DNA from: Paguma larvata
Taxonomy: Eukaryota; Chordata; Mammalia; Carnivora; Viverridae
Assembly: GCA_030068075.1 (NCBI GenBank)
Contig: CM057837.1
Span: forward strand, 26,399,089 to 26,463,088
DNA length: 64,000 nucleotides
Reading direction: 5' to 3'
This document shows, piece after piece, positions 1-10,000 of the stretch. Positions within the stretch are counted from its first letter, which is position 1. Each line of letters starts with the position of its first letter. The notes below the pieces were generated by a model, which was given only the letters and a program-made list of their open reading frames with translations, did no database searches and was not told the origin of the DNA. Made by a program: the position numbers and the translations under genes.

Positions 1-401
1 GAAGGTTAGGACCAACCCCAAAACTTCCCTGCCCTTTCCCTTGAAGCACACATATTTGTAGTATAATTTTAAAATACGTCATTTTGGCTTACTTTCACCC
101 TATGCCAAAAGTTGTAATCATAGTTAATTCTGCAGCTTCCAAAAAGCACTGCATAGGAAAACTAAAATCCAGAGAAATGAAAAGCCATTGACTGCAGATG
201 GCTCTACAGAAAAGGTAAGGCAGTCTAGTCTGCCTGCACAGCTGGTAAAGCTCTTTTGAGAGTTCATATATTGTTTCATTTTTAGCCAAACATATAGATG
301 TATTCTTACAAAAACAAGATCACTTTGTCACACCAATTATTTTATGTAGTTTTTAAACTCTGGAAAATTGGATTTCTTTTACCCTAAATAAAAAAAAAGT
401 T
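1..401. other. Distal NANOS1 3' UTR or EIF3A/NANOS1 convergent ends
   Basis: This AT-rich, repeat-free stretch shows no coding potential. In other mammals EIF3A ends tail to tail with NANOS1, so it may belong to either 3' UTR. A plus-strand AATAAA lies near 385 in an A-rich run just before a SINE. Assignment is from synteny, not from sequence. Confidence 0.35.
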
Positions 402-568
402 TTTTTAAGGTTAAGTGTCTGACTCTTGGTTTCGGCTCAGGTTATGATCTCATGGTTTGTGGGTTTATGCTCCAAGTCGGGGTCTGCACTGACAGTGTGG
501 AGCCTACTTGGGATTCTCTGTCCCTCCCCTGCTTGTGCACGCTCTGTCAAACTTAAGAAAAAATTTAA
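402..568 (+). mobile_element. CAN-SINE (tRNA-Lys type), 5' truncated
   Basis: The copy starts within the tRNA-like head (GGTTAAGTGTCTGACTC) and runs through the body to an A-rich tail. It is diverged from the young felid consensus. It lies in the presumed 3' UTR of NANOS1. Confidence 0.85.
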
Positions 569-665
569 CGTTTTAAGTAAACTCTGCTGCCAATGTGGGG
601 CTCCAACTCACAACTCCAAGATCGAGTCACCTGCTCCACCACCCCTGAGCCAGCCAGGTGCCCCA
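569..665 (-). mobile_element. Short-type CAN-SINE
   Basis: This reverse-orientation copy ends in the tRNA-derived head complement (GAGCCAGCCAGGTGCCCC). It directly abuts the plus-strand SINE tail, giving a tail-to-tail pair. Confidence 0.8.
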
Positions 666-699
666 TACCGTAAGTTAAATTTTTGCAAGTATTTAAAGT

Positions 700-3078
700 T
701 TTAAATCAAGAGGTCTCTAACTTTGCTCTTAAGTGCATTAGAGTGTAGTCAGTATACTTTCCCTTAAAGATCTCTAGAAAATGTAACTGTAGGAATATTT
801 CTTGTTCACGCTTTAACTCACAGCATTTTAATGTTAGCTGGGAAACAGGAAAATTTGAGAGGGGCTGATACGGGTGCATTTTAAATGGATGAACATGATG
901 GTCGCTGGCCTAGGGTCTTTCGGATACCTTTCCTGATACTCTTTCTCACTTCAAGACTTGAGTAAACTCCACGGGGTGCATGTCCACAGTTGGGGTAAAA
1001 CCGTGATTGTGTCAATATCAACTTCATACTAGGCACACCTCATCACTGAGGGATTCTCAATATTGCCATGTCAAAGCCACATGCTTGAGACCTAGAAACA
1101 ATGTCTATACCAATTTGGTTCTTTGAAAATATACAGCAGTTGCCTGCCTAGTCCTGGGTTGGAGAACACATAGGTTGTAGGGATCTTTGAAAAGGTAGAA
1201 CAGCAGTAGGTTAACAGGAATTCCTATTGACTTGATAACTCCCCAGAACCAAAACTAGTATGTTTTCTAGCACAACAAAAGAAAATAAGTAATTACATGT
1301 TTTTTTATGAATCTACTGGAGTTTAAGACTAGTCTTTAGTTCTGTGGTCTGGGGCTACACTAGCAGGAATGGATCTTCTCTTGACCAATGCACTGGTTGC
1401 TGGCACCTCTTCCCCCTTGTTCCTATGCCCTTTTCTTTGACCAAAAAAGGCTCCTAGCCTCCCATTGTTATTTACCCCAGCCTCTATTCTACATTCAAAG
1501 GAGTGTTCAAGTCAATTTGTTGTAGAGGAAGTTAGCTATTTGATATAAAAGCAGCCTAACATAAAGTAGCTCAACTCTCCTACTTGAATCTATATACTTA
1601 AAACTAAATCTCTTCCTGGTATTTTCTGATAGTGATGTATTTTGTACATTTATATTCGTTCATCCTAATCACTTCCGTTTTTGCCTCTATCTGTCCTGAT
1701 AGTAAGCTGCATGCCATTGTGGGACATCCAGCATGGATGTAGAAATAAGGGTGTGACATAAAGTAGGGGTTAAGCATGTTTGCCTAAAGATCAAGTCTAA
1801 TCTCCTTTATGGATAAATGGTGGGATTCCAGAAACAGACTAGGGTCTTTGAGGGAAGAAGGAGCACGAGGGCGGCTGTGTTCCTTGTCTTCAACCCCGCC
1901 CCCCTCCACAAGTAATTCCTTTAGTGCTTATTCTGGTTTGAAGGCTGCCTGTGCCTCAAGCCAGACGCAGGCATAGTGGAACCCTGAACACAGGTTATTA
2001 CATTGACCTGCAGCTCAGGATTGCATGTTCCATTTAGCTTGAGAGGCAACAGCTGGAATGAGCTTTTCCACCATTAAGGAACCTTCAATTTGACCAGGAT
2101 GAATTAAATACTGCTCCCTTTTGCTCTTAATGTTAACAAATGTTTTTCAACAATTGGAGATGGGGAGGTGGGTGCATGGACAGAAGGCCAAGTAACAGTT
2201 CTAGGCAAGATTAATGAATTCATATACTGTTACCTGTATAAATACACAAGTCAGGTTTTTTAAACAGCACCAATTTCCAAGTGTATACACAATAAGATTA
2301 TAACTTGGCACAATTTTTCAAGGTGGAAAGACTAGTTGCTAGTTCAGTAATAAAAAGATCTGGTACATAAAAGGATAAGGAGCTGTATTCTACCTGCCAC
2401 AGATTGTACAGTTTTTACACCTCCAGCCAAGACGGAAACAAGCCACAAGGAGGGAATACCCACACAAACCAATACTGGAAAGTTTACTAGACCTGCACTG
2501 CTCAAAACTGATGCTGCCAGGGGCTCGCTTCACCTGGAATTAGAATAACTGATTTAAGGACAACTAAGAAATTGTTTCAAACAATAAAATAGTCATTTTG
2601 CCGACATTCCATAAAATCGCCAGTTTTTAGTTCAGTTATGAGGCTTTTAAAAAAATATTCTAGACCTAGTAAAGTGCCTCCATAAAATTAAACATCCGAG
2701 ATTAGATGGAGACAATTCATACTGACGCGCATCTAAAATAGATCGACGTATACCGTAAATAAACAGCGCCACTAAGTTGCCATATTTCAGGTAGTGGAAT
2801 ACACACCCAGCCTTCACCGTCTGGATGTGCACAAACTGGAAACTATAGAGATCAACAAATCAAGATTTTAGCGTCCAGTCTCAACCGCTCTTCGACAGTA
2901 AAGTACTCCGTACGGCCGGCTTGCTTTGAAAAAAACCAAGACTTCCCAAGTTGAGCTAACTGCTGAGCTCCACTCCTCTCCCGCAGCGAGGGAAAGACGG
3001 TGCGCAGACCAAAAATGAGAGAGCGGGCAGGCGGTGACCCTGGTGGCGTCAGGTGGCAGCAGACCGGAGCCCAGGCGC
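700..3078 (-). other. NANOS1: NANOS1 3' UTR (probable)
   Basis: NANOS1 transcripts in other mammals have a 3' UTR of about 3 kb, so most of this non-coding, mostly repeat-free stretch should be transcribed on the minus strand. No clear minus-strand AATAAA was found here; a variant ATTAAA lies near 827-833. AATAAA copies do occur on the plus strand (near 2348, 2582 and 2757). The true end of the transcript cannot be set from sequence. Confidence 0.6.
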
Positions 3079-3960
3079 TCAGCGCAGCTTCTTCCCCGGC
3101 TGGCAGTCCCTGGCGCTGCGCGGCGGCGGGCGGGAGGCGGGCGGCGGCGGCGGCACTTTGGAGAGCGGGCAGTACTTGATGGTATGCGCGTTGTCGCCGC
3201 TGGCGCCGCACAGGGGACACGTGTAGCGGCGCAGTACAGGGCACAGCACTCGCCCATCAGGTCCCTTCAGGATGTGGGTGGTGTAGAGCGCCACCGCCTC
3301 CTTGTTGTTCCGGCAGAACACGCACACCTGCAGCTCGGGCTTGAGCAGTCGGGCGGCGGCCGCCCCGGAGGCGGCGTGCAGCCGGGACTCGGCCGCCCAC
3401 GCCGGGGCCCGCTCCTCGCGCGGCGCCACCTCCGCGGCGGCAGTGGCGGCAGCGGCGGGCGCGCAGCCCAGCAGCACGGCGGCGGCGCGACCGGCGAACG
3501 GGCTCAGCTCGGCGAAGCGCTCCTCCAGCAGCCCGGCCTCAGCGGGGCCCGCGCACAGCTCCAGCGCGCGCAGCTCCAGTGCGCCGCCCAGGTAGCGGCC
3601 CCGGGACCCCGGCTCGTCGCTGTCGTCTTCGTCGTCGTCGTAGTCGGGCGGCCCCAGCGCCGGCCCCAGCGCTCCGGGCCCTGTCCCCGCGTGGGGGGAG
3701 CAGCAGGACGACGAGGAGGAGGAGGGAGGGGAAGCTCCGCCGCCGCCGCTGTCCCCGCCGCGGGCGCAGCCGAAGCGCGGCTCGCCGTCCACCGCCTTGG
3801 TGATGAGCGTGGCGAGCCCCAGGTAGTCGTTCCACGAGCTGAAGGGCTGCGGGTGCGCCGGGCCCTGGGCGCTCACGTAGCGGGCGCTGGGCACGAGCGC
3901 CATGGGCGGGGGGGCGCGGCCGCGGCTGGGCGAGCGGGGCGCCCAGGGGAAAGCCTCCAT
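3079..3960 (-). CDS. NANOS1: NANOS1, Nanos-family zinc-finger translational repressor
   Basis: The frame encodes 293 residues in one exon, close to the usual mammalian length of about 292. The C-terminus holds the Nanos zinc finger: C213, C216, H229, C240 for the first CCHC site and C248, C251, H259, C264 for the second, with the family spacing C-x2-C-x12-H-x10-C and C-x2-C-x7-H-x4-C. Residues about 40-56 (starting [10 protein letters not shown]) match the known CNOT1-interacting motif. The middle is low complexity: poly-Ser near 80-86, an acidic run near 107-116, and alanine-rich stretches. Nanos proteins act with Pumilio and the CCR4-NOT complex to repress mRNAs in the cytoplasm of germline and other cells. 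The ATG at 3960 is chosen because the protein start [11 protein letters not shown] is the conserved one; M20 (ATG at 3903) is a possible internal start. All eight zinc ligands are present and there is no frameshift. Confidence 0.97.
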   Translation of the reverse strand: MEAFPWAPRSPSRGRAPPPMALVPSARYVSAQGPAHPQPFSSWNDYLGLATLITKAVDGEPRFGCARGGDSGGGGASPPSSSSSSCCSPHAGTGPGALGPALGPPDYDDDEDDSDEPGSRGRYLGGALELRALELCAGPAEAGLLEERFAELSPFAGRAAAVLLGCAPAAAATAAAEVAPREERAPAWAAESRLHAASGAAAARLLKPELQVCVFCRNNKEAVALYTTHILKGPDGRVLCPVLRRYTCPLCGASGDNAHTIKYCPLSKVPPPPPASRPPPRSARDCQPGKKLR

Positions 3961-4045
3961 GGGCGGGCTGCGGGCCGCGCGCGCCGCCTCCCCGCGGCCG
4001 GCGCGGGCCGGACGGAAGGAAAGCGCGGAGCCTGCCCGCCGGCCT
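3961..4045 (-). other. NANOS1: Probable NANOS1 5' UTR
   Basis: If transcription starts about 30 bases past the TATA-like box, the leader is roughly 85 nt and very GC-rich. No upstream ATG occurs in it on the minus strand, so scanning would reach the annotated start first. The start-site position is inferred, not seen. Confidence 0.4.
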
Positions 4046-4070
4046 GCCGCGGGGTGGGGCCGCCTCGCAG

Positions 4071-4080
4071 CCCTTTTATC
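4071..4080 (-). promoter_or_regulatory. TATA-like box upstream of NANOS1
   Basis: On the minus strand this reads GATAAAAGGG, a TATA-box variant, about 110 bases upstream of the NANOS1 ATG within an otherwise extremely GC-rich stretch. The spacing suits a short 5' UTR. Function is inferred from position and motif only. Confidence 0.5.
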
Positions 4081-4338
4081 GGGCCCCGCTCCTCCCCGTT
4101 CCCCCCGGCCTCGCCGCCGCGGCCCTGCCCCCTGCGCTACCCCGCCCCGGCCTCCTCGCCCTCGCCTCGGACGGAGGCGGAGCGGAGGCGGGCGCGCCGG
4201 GGGCGGGCGGGCAGTGCGCGCGCTCTGCTCCAGCCCGCGCGGCTCCCGCGCCCCGCGCGCTGCGCCAGCCTCGCCAGCTGCGGGCGGCTTTCATTCCGGG
4301 AGGGAGCGGGCGAAGCTCCGCCTCAGGCCCGGCCGCTA

Positions 4339-4343
4339 ATTGG
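4339..4343 (-). promoter_or_regulatory. CCAAT box 1 (NF-Y type)
   Basis: The plus strand reads CTAATTGGCTG, so the minus strand carries CCAAT in an NF-Y-like context about 260 bases upstream of the TATA-like box and oriented with NANOS1. A second copy lies 51 bases further out. Confidence 0.4.
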
Positions 4344-4389
4344 CTGCTGACCAGAGCCCCCTGCGCCACGGGCGCCGCTCGGGACGCTG

Positions 4390-4394
4390 ATTGG
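4390..4394 (-). promoter_or_regulatory. CCAAT box 2 (NF-Y type)
   Basis: The plus strand reads CTGATTGGTGA, giving a minus-strand CCAAT 51 bases upstream of the first. Paired CCAAT boxes a few helical turns apart are common in NF-Y-driven promoters; use by NANOS1 is inferred. Confidence 0.4.
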
Positions 4395-4430
4395 TGAATC
4401 TGGGGGAGGGGCGTGCCCTGCCAGAGCTAC

Positions 4431-4489
4431 TGGGAGGGGAGGGCGAAATAGAAAGAGAGGAGAGGAGCGGAGGGGAGAGGAGGGGCGGC
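4431..4489 (+). repeat. Polypurine tract with GC box
   Basis: Nearly every base on the plus strand is A or G (GGGAGGGGAGGG onward), ending in GGGGCGG, an Sp1-type GC box. It lies about 0.5 kb upstream of NANOS1. Confidence 0.7.
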
Positions 4490-4748
4490 TGCCGGGACCC
4501 GCCTTCGCCTGAGCGCTGTGCCTCGGGTTTGGAACAGGTGACCAGGCCTGGGTCTCTCTCGGCCGGGTGGTGGGATTCGCCGAGGAAGCGAGTAGGCATG
4601 GGAATGGGGGGGAGAGTGCCCCAAGGGTCGCGCACCCACCTCCCACCTCCCCGGGTCAGCCTTCGGAGAAGCCCCTTCTCCCGCCTCAGCAGGAAAAGCT
4701 GTGGGGGAGGCAGGATTTGGCGCGCTCTAAGGATGCAGTCGTCAAGTG

Positions 4749-4870
4749 AGAGCTGCCCGGCAATCGAGCAACTTCCATTTGCACAGTGCTTTGGAGAGCT
4801 TTCAACTGGGTGACAGCTTCGCACAAACCTCTGAGGTTCCGAGAGGTTATGGTTCTTGCCGTAGTGAGTA
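4749..4870. repeat. Possible MIR/L2-like remnant
   Basis: The phrase CATTTGCACAGTGCTTTGGAG resembles the MIR/L2 tail, but divergence is high. Flanking 4490-4748 and 4871-5005 show no recognisable feature. Confidence 0.3.
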
Positions 4871-5009
4871 GTGGAGGGATCAGGACTTTCCTCCCACAGC
4901 GCGCAGCGCACTCCCAACAGGTGTTCAGAGACTGGGTGGCCGTTAACTGGGGACTTCGGTAGGGAAGAGGGCTGGGCCAGAAAATCTTCCAGCCCTCGGA
5001 CCGTGATTG

Positions 5010-5030
5010 GTGTGTGTGTGTGCGCGCGCG
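5010..5030. repeat. (TG)n(CG)n alternating tract
   Basis: Twenty-one bases of strict purine-pyrimidine alternation, TG repeats running straight into CG repeats. It sits about 1 kb upstream of the NANOS1 start, just after a further ATTGG motif at 5006. Confidence 0.85.
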
Positions 5031-5163
5031 AAGCTCCTCATCCCTGGGGGGCTGTATCGAAATCTGGGCTGTCTGTGCAGTTTGAAAAATAGAGACAGTT
5101 TAATACTTTAAAATGAGTAAAATATTTTTGTAAAAAAATGGAAAACAAATTGGAAGATATTTT

Positions 5164-5310
5164 TCTTTTTTGAGAGAGAGAGGGAGAGCGAGAATCCCAA
5201 GCAGGCCCCGAGCCATCAGCACAGAGCCTGTTGCAGGGCTGGAACTCACCATAAACCTGAGCTGAAATCAAGAATCCCATGCTTAACCGATTGAGCCACC
5301 TAGGCACCCC
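5164..5310 (-). mobile_element. CAN-SINE
   Basis: Reverse copy with T-rich tail complement, GA-rich body and the head complement ending GAGCCACCTAGGCACCCC. Several substitutions mark it as older. Confidence 0.9.
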
Positions 5311-5679
5311 AGATTTTTGATTAGGAGGGTGTGAGGGGGTCATGCCCTTCCCAGGAGAAGGGGCAACATCTTTTTTTTTTTTTTTTAATGGAAAGCAGTA
5401 AATGTTTTTGGTATGGCGACAGGTTCTTTGGGGTTCTGTGGGACTGGAGAAATGCCTCCTCTGGTGGCTAGGCTGGCAGGCAGGTGGGCTGCAGAGGAAG
5501 GCCTGGACTTTCCTTCCCCTCTCTGTGCTGTGGCTATTGAAACACGCCGGGGGTGAGGGGGGCAGCTGGTGCTGACAGCCCTCATTAGGCCTGAGGCTAG
5601 GAGTCCGGCCCGTGTCCAGCGGGTCTAGAGTGGCCCAGCAGGGGATGCCCGGAGCCTCATGCTGGCACCGGTTTACAGT
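5311..5679. other. No feature seen apart from a T16 run
   Basis: A run of 16 T lies at 5371-5386 without a SINE body attached. The rest is moderately GC-rich and has no coding signature. Confidence 0.5.
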
Positions 5680-5860
5680 AGAATGAATGAGTGAATCAGA
5701 GTGTGGAAGGGACTTTTGGGATCATTCAATCAATCCAACCTTACTTTACAGATGGAGAAAATGAGACCCAGAGAAGAGAAGGATTTCTTCAAGGTCCCAC
5801 GGTGAATATGTCGCAGCCAGAACTAGAACTCAGGCCCCTTCCCCAATGGCTCGACGGCCT
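5680..5860 (-). repeat. MIR-type remnant
   Basis: TTTACAGATGGAGAAAATGAG followed by the AAGGTCCCACGGT and CCAGAACTAGAACTCAGG phrases is the reverse complement of the MIR core. It is well diverged. Confidence 0.65.
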
Positions 5861-6590
5861 TCCTGTCACACATGGACCCCGAAGGTATTTCAGACTTCAT
5901 GCCTGTGTACGCATCAGCAGAAATCAAGTGTGGAACACAGGGGAGACTGGAAGAAGAGAAACGGGCCATGTGTCTTTGGCTTGGTCTCCTGCCCTCAGGG
6001 AGCAATCCAGAAGCTAGGTGGTGGGCGCAGGGAAGGGGGTGGGAGAGTAACATGACGCATATTCTAGACGCCTGTCTGCACGAAGAGTTGAAGGTATGTC
6101 TCTCAGCCTCTTCTGCACCTCTGAATCCCTCATGGTGAAGTCCTGAAACCAGGCAGTAATATTCTGCACTTGCCAACCCAGTTCCTTCTTTGAGTTTGTG
6201 TTGGCACTCAAGTTAAAAAGCCATTCCTTCTCTTCCCTCCCCCTCTCCCACCAAAAATAAATAAAAGAACCCGCAGAAGCGTGGCAGGTTTGCTGACACT
6301 GAGCTCTGAGCACTTACCACAAGAACACCGGCCCCTAGAGTGGTATGAAGATGATTATTCTATAAATGGAAAATTCCACTCTGTTCACACAGCCCTGCAG
6401 CTTGCATACTTTCAAGGTATGCAGACTTTTCAGCTCTGAGGAGCGGGAGCCGCTGTTCTGAGAACAACTTGTGTGAGGAAAGTTTAAAACCGCCAGCTGC
6501 TGCGTTGGCTTCCCTCCAGTCAGGCCAACGAGAGGATGGCAAGGAAGTGAGACCTTTCCTCTCCCACATGAGTTTTAGCCCTTGTGGGTT
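5861..6590. other. No feature seen
   Basis: Non-repetitive stretch. The open frames here are short and show no protein family I recognise. Confidence 0.5.
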
Positions 6591-6791
6591 TTTTTTTTTT
6601 TAATGCTTATTTTTGAGAGAGAGAGAGACAAAGTGAGGGAGGGGCAGAGAGAGAGGAGGCAGAGAATCCCAAGCAGGTTCCGTGCTGTCAGCACAGAGCC
6701 CAATGAGGGGCTCGAACTCAGTCTGTGAGATCATGACCTGAGCCGAAATCAAGAGTCGGACGCTTAACCAACTGAGCCACCCAGGTGCCCC
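6591..6791 (-). mobile_element. CAN-SINE
   Basis: Near full-length reverse copy with T11 tail, GA-rich stretch, and head complement ending GAGCCACCCAGGTGCCCC. Confidence 0.93.
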
Positions 6792-8242
6792 ATGCTTTGT
6801 TTTGTTTTGTTTACAAGGGGAATTAAAACTTTTAAGAGGACATGGATAAAAACAAATGCCTTGCTCTGGGGCTGCAGGCTGGGTGGGTGGGTAGTGATAA
6901 TGGTGAAAGGACGCCCTGGAAAGGGGTGGACGGGAGCTCCTGTGTCCCCGGGATCTCATTGCATGCTTTTTGCCCAGGCTGCTCACCTTATCTGCTACCA
7001 GCCTTTCCCCCACAGTAGGTGGTTTGATCTGGAATGTCTGGAAGTGGAAGCAGAGTGCATGATGACTTTTTTTTCTCTTTTTCCTCCTGCACGTGTGGCC
7101 TCCATACACTGCCGTGAGTTCCCACAGAAAGGCCAGAGCGGGTGCCTGATCCACTTCTGGGTTCAGTAGACAATTACTTTTATCGCGAAGCACAGGCTTC
7201 AGCTGGGCCATGAGCGCTCTAGCTCTCTCTCAGGTGGTGGAGCTGACTTCAGAGATGTTCTTAGCACCTCGATGAAGTCGGCCTGCTTTTTGTCTCCCTT
7301 CCAGAAGTCTGGAACGAAACAGACAGCCATAGCCAGAGGGATGCCCTCTGATTGGTGGAGCAGGAAGACAGATCGGAACAGGCCTCATCTCCGAGGTTAG
7401 AGGGTGTTGCTCCGTTTCTTCCGGAATGGGGCCCTCATGGCATGAGCAGGAGACTCCGGCAGGATGGGGTGGGTGGCGGGGTGGCCGCTTGGAGTCTCCG
7501 TTTCCACCTCTCTGCATGGCTCCCGGCCCCCAGCCTGAGAGGCGACGCAGGGACCTCGGGCATCTTGAGGATCCTCAGAAGTATGAGGTCAGCCCTGGGG
7601 AATGAGGCAGCTTGGCGGGTGTCCAGGCAGCCATAGAGATGCTGTTTGTCCGGCCCTGGGTTCCTGCTGACTTGCCTGCCGAGCGAGCGCTTTCTAGGGG
7701 CGGGAAGTGCTTTGGCTCCCCCAGCTGCGGGGCATTTAGGCTGGTCAGACATATTTGGGTGCTTTGGGGGCTCTCCTCTGTAACTGTTGACTTTGTCCAT
7801 TCCATGCCTCTAGCCAAGCTCAGGGCATCCTGGGAATGGGGCTCCTGTCTTTGGGGCTTAGAGGCCGCTATCGTCAGTTGAGAAGCCCTGTGGTGAAGTG
7901 CCGGGGAGCGTCCTGAGGCTGCAAAGTCACATGTGGCCTTGGATGAGGGACTTAACCACCCTGACCCCCAGCTCCTTCCTCTGATCCTCGAGGGGGCTCA
8001 TCGTATAAAGTGGCAGCCACTTTACCCTTCTTGCTGACCAGCTTACTCCAGCTCCAGAAGAGTCTCTCCATGGGCCTCTGGGGTTGAGCCGTGACAGGTG
8101 TAAGCCAGCAGACATATCTCATTCCCTCTGGGCACGATTGGTTCAGGAGGCGGTTCTGGTCCTTGAAATATAAGGGGAGGTCTGTTAAGAGGACTCTGGG
8201 AGGGGATTTGCTCCCTTGTTTAAAAAGGAAAAAAAAAAAAGA
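6792..8242. other. No feature seen
   Basis: A (TTTTG)n patch lies at about 6795-6813. The rest is single-copy in appearance; the frames of up to 125 codons overlap one another on both strands and have no family signature. Confidence 0.5.
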
Positions 8243-8375
8243 GGGGTGCCTGCCTGGCTCAGTCGCCAGACTGTGCGACTCTTGGTCTCGGGGTTGTGAA
8301 TTTGAGCCCCATGTTGGGTGTAGAGATTAAAGATTTAAAAATCTTTTAAAAAATAAGAAAAGAAAAAAAAAAGAG
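8243..8375 (+). mobile_element. Short-type CAN-SINE
   Basis: Begins GGGGTGCCTGCCTGGCTCAG, keeps a tRNA-like head with GTTGTGAATTTGAGCCCC, then a short tail region with TTAAAGATTTAAAAATC. Confidence 0.88.
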
Positions 8376-9294
8376 AATTCCAGTTCTTCCAGCCACCAGC
8401 AGGTTATGGAGCTGAGGCAACCCTGAGGTGGGAAGTCTCATGGACAAGCAGCTGGCTCGCTGTGATCCCTGACCGGAAAGGTTATTTAAAAACAAGCCTT
8501 GGGGACATTTTTGTTGATTCCTTGGTGACTTGTTACACAAGACAATTAAACAACTTTATTGTGTCAGCCCCTGGCAGTCAGGTATTTTGCTTGCAGCTGA
8601 ATTCATTCTAATTGAAACACAGTAATATGAAAAAAATGCATTTGGTAATCCTGTCAGAAAGGCAGGATTCAGTACTCTGACCAGGTGGAGGTGACGCCCA
8701 TGCCAGGATTGTGGGCATGTGCGCAGAGGTGGAAAGAGACATGAGGAGCTGGGAACAGGATCTCCTCTGTCACCACCCCCGCCTTGCACCAAAGTCTCCC
8801 AGCTGATAGTAATGAAATACCCCCTTCAGACCAGCATCGCCTCGTGGCCCCCCACCTGCTACACAACCGCCCCGTGACACGGGTTCTGTGATTGCCCTCG
8901 TGGTGCAGAAGAGGAGCTGTGTGGTCACAACCAGCAGGGCTCAGAACCTGTGTCGCTCTCACTCCCAAGCAGGGCTTGTGTCCACTCGAAAGTACCTGAG
9001 TGTACTCACCATGGGGCTTCCGGAGCCGACGTGGGGAGGAGCTGGTGCAAGGAGCTGCTGGGGGCAAACCTGTGCCCATTCCACCATGTGTCAGAGATTG
9101 TCCGCAACAAAACCAATTGCAGTTGAAAGAGGTTAGATTTTTTTATTTATCCAAGAGTGGGTACTTTGGTATAGTGAGTAATCCTTTTTCTTTGTAAGGA
9201 GATGCTACCCCCGCTCCTCCCAGCCAGGTGGTCTCCTTTCAGAAAGCCGGATTCTCCCAGTTTTGTTTAGTGCAGGCCTGGAAGGCAGAGGTCC
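8376..9294. other. Mostly featureless, faint MIR core near 8885-8965
   Basis: Apart from a weak MIR-like phrase (AGAAGAGGAGCTGTGTGGTCAC) nothing is recognisable. No coding signature. Confidence 0.4.
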
Positions 9295-9460
9295 TGAAAT
9301 CAGTAATGCCGGGAATGATAGTAATAACAATAGCTCCCAGATATGGAGCCCTTTCACGGCACTAAGCATGAACTCCTGTCTTTTCTTAGACCTTCCCAGT
9401 AGTCCTGCAGTGATATCCATTTCAAAGAAAGGAAAATGAGATTTGGGGAAGATAAAACAG
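9295..9460 (-). repeat. MIR remnant
   Basis: GATAGTAATAACAATAGCTCC through TTTCAAAGAAAGGAAAATGAG is a diverged reverse MIR. Confidence 0.65.
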
Positions 9461-9564
9461 TACTACTCAACACTAGTGGGTGGGATTTCTCCATGGCCTG
9501 TGCTGTGGGCCTCCACCGTCTCGTGGCCAGTGGGCATTCATTCAGTTAGAATTCAACCAATCCT

Positions 9565-9786
9565 GGGGCGCCTGGGTGGCTCAGTTGGTTGAGCCTCCGA
9601 CTTCAGCTCAGGTCATTATCTCGCGGTCTGTGAGTTCGAGCCCCGCGGCAGGCTCTGTGCTGGTGTCTCAGAGCCTGGAGCCTGCTTCGGATTCTGTGTC
9701 TCCCTCTCTCTCTGCCCCTCCCCTGCTCACGCTCTGTCTCTCTGTCTCTCAAAAATAAATAAACGTTAAAAAAAAAATTAAAAAAA
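9565..9786 (+). mobile_element. CAN-SINE, full length, young
   Basis: Complete copy from GGGGCGCCTGGGTGGCTCAG to an A-rich tail. Flanks GAATTCAACCAATCCT before and GAATTCAATCCT after form an imperfect target-site duplication. Confidence 0.96.
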
Positions 9787-9912
9787 GAATTCAATCCTTC
9801 CTCTCATCTCCTCAGGTGTTTCTGTACATGGGACTATCGGTCTTCAACCCCTGCTGTCTGCAAGAGGGTAGGAGTCAAGGCTGGGGCCTCCAGTGGAGGA
9901 GTTATATATAAA

Positions 9913-10000
9913 GTGATAAACTATAAGGTCAAGATTGTACTCCAGTGATGCATAAAATGGTGAATTATAAGGTCAAGGATGTTCTCTAGTGGGCTTGAGG
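9913..10000. repeat. Imperfect 44-bp tandem duplication
   Basis: TATAAGGTCAAG occurs at 9922 and again at 9966 with similar flanks (CTCCAGTG versus CTCTAGTG), suggesting two diverged copies of a unit of about 44 bp. Confidence 0.6.

Larger units (their letters stand above)
3030..4400. promoter_or_regulatory. CpG island covering NANOS1 CDS and promoter
   Basis: This stretch is very GC-rich with CG dinucleotides at high density (for example CGGCGGCGGGCGG near 3121), against a background that is CpG-poor on both sides. It spans the whole coding region and promoter, as expected for an intronless developmental gene. Edges are by eye. Confidence 0.85.

Noticed and set aside
3040..3060. CTCF-like TCAGGTGGCAGCAG just past the NANOS1 stop
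   Set aside because: Only half of the motif fits; the upstream half of the consensus is missing.
2852..3257. Two overlapping minus-strand frames of about 130 codons at the NANOS1 3' end
   Set aside because: They are alternate frames over the NANOS1 C-terminus and early 3' UTR.
3034..4350. 438-codon plus-strand open frame across NANOS1 and its promoter
   Set aside because: It is antisense to a conserved gene within a CpG island where stop codons are rare; the peptide is an Arg/Ala/Gly-rich shadow with no domain.
4323..4917. Minus-strand frames of 107 and 193 codons upstream of NANOS1
   Set aside because: Pro/Ser/Arg-rich low-complexity translation of GC-rich promoter DNA, with overlapping open frames on the other strand and no family match.
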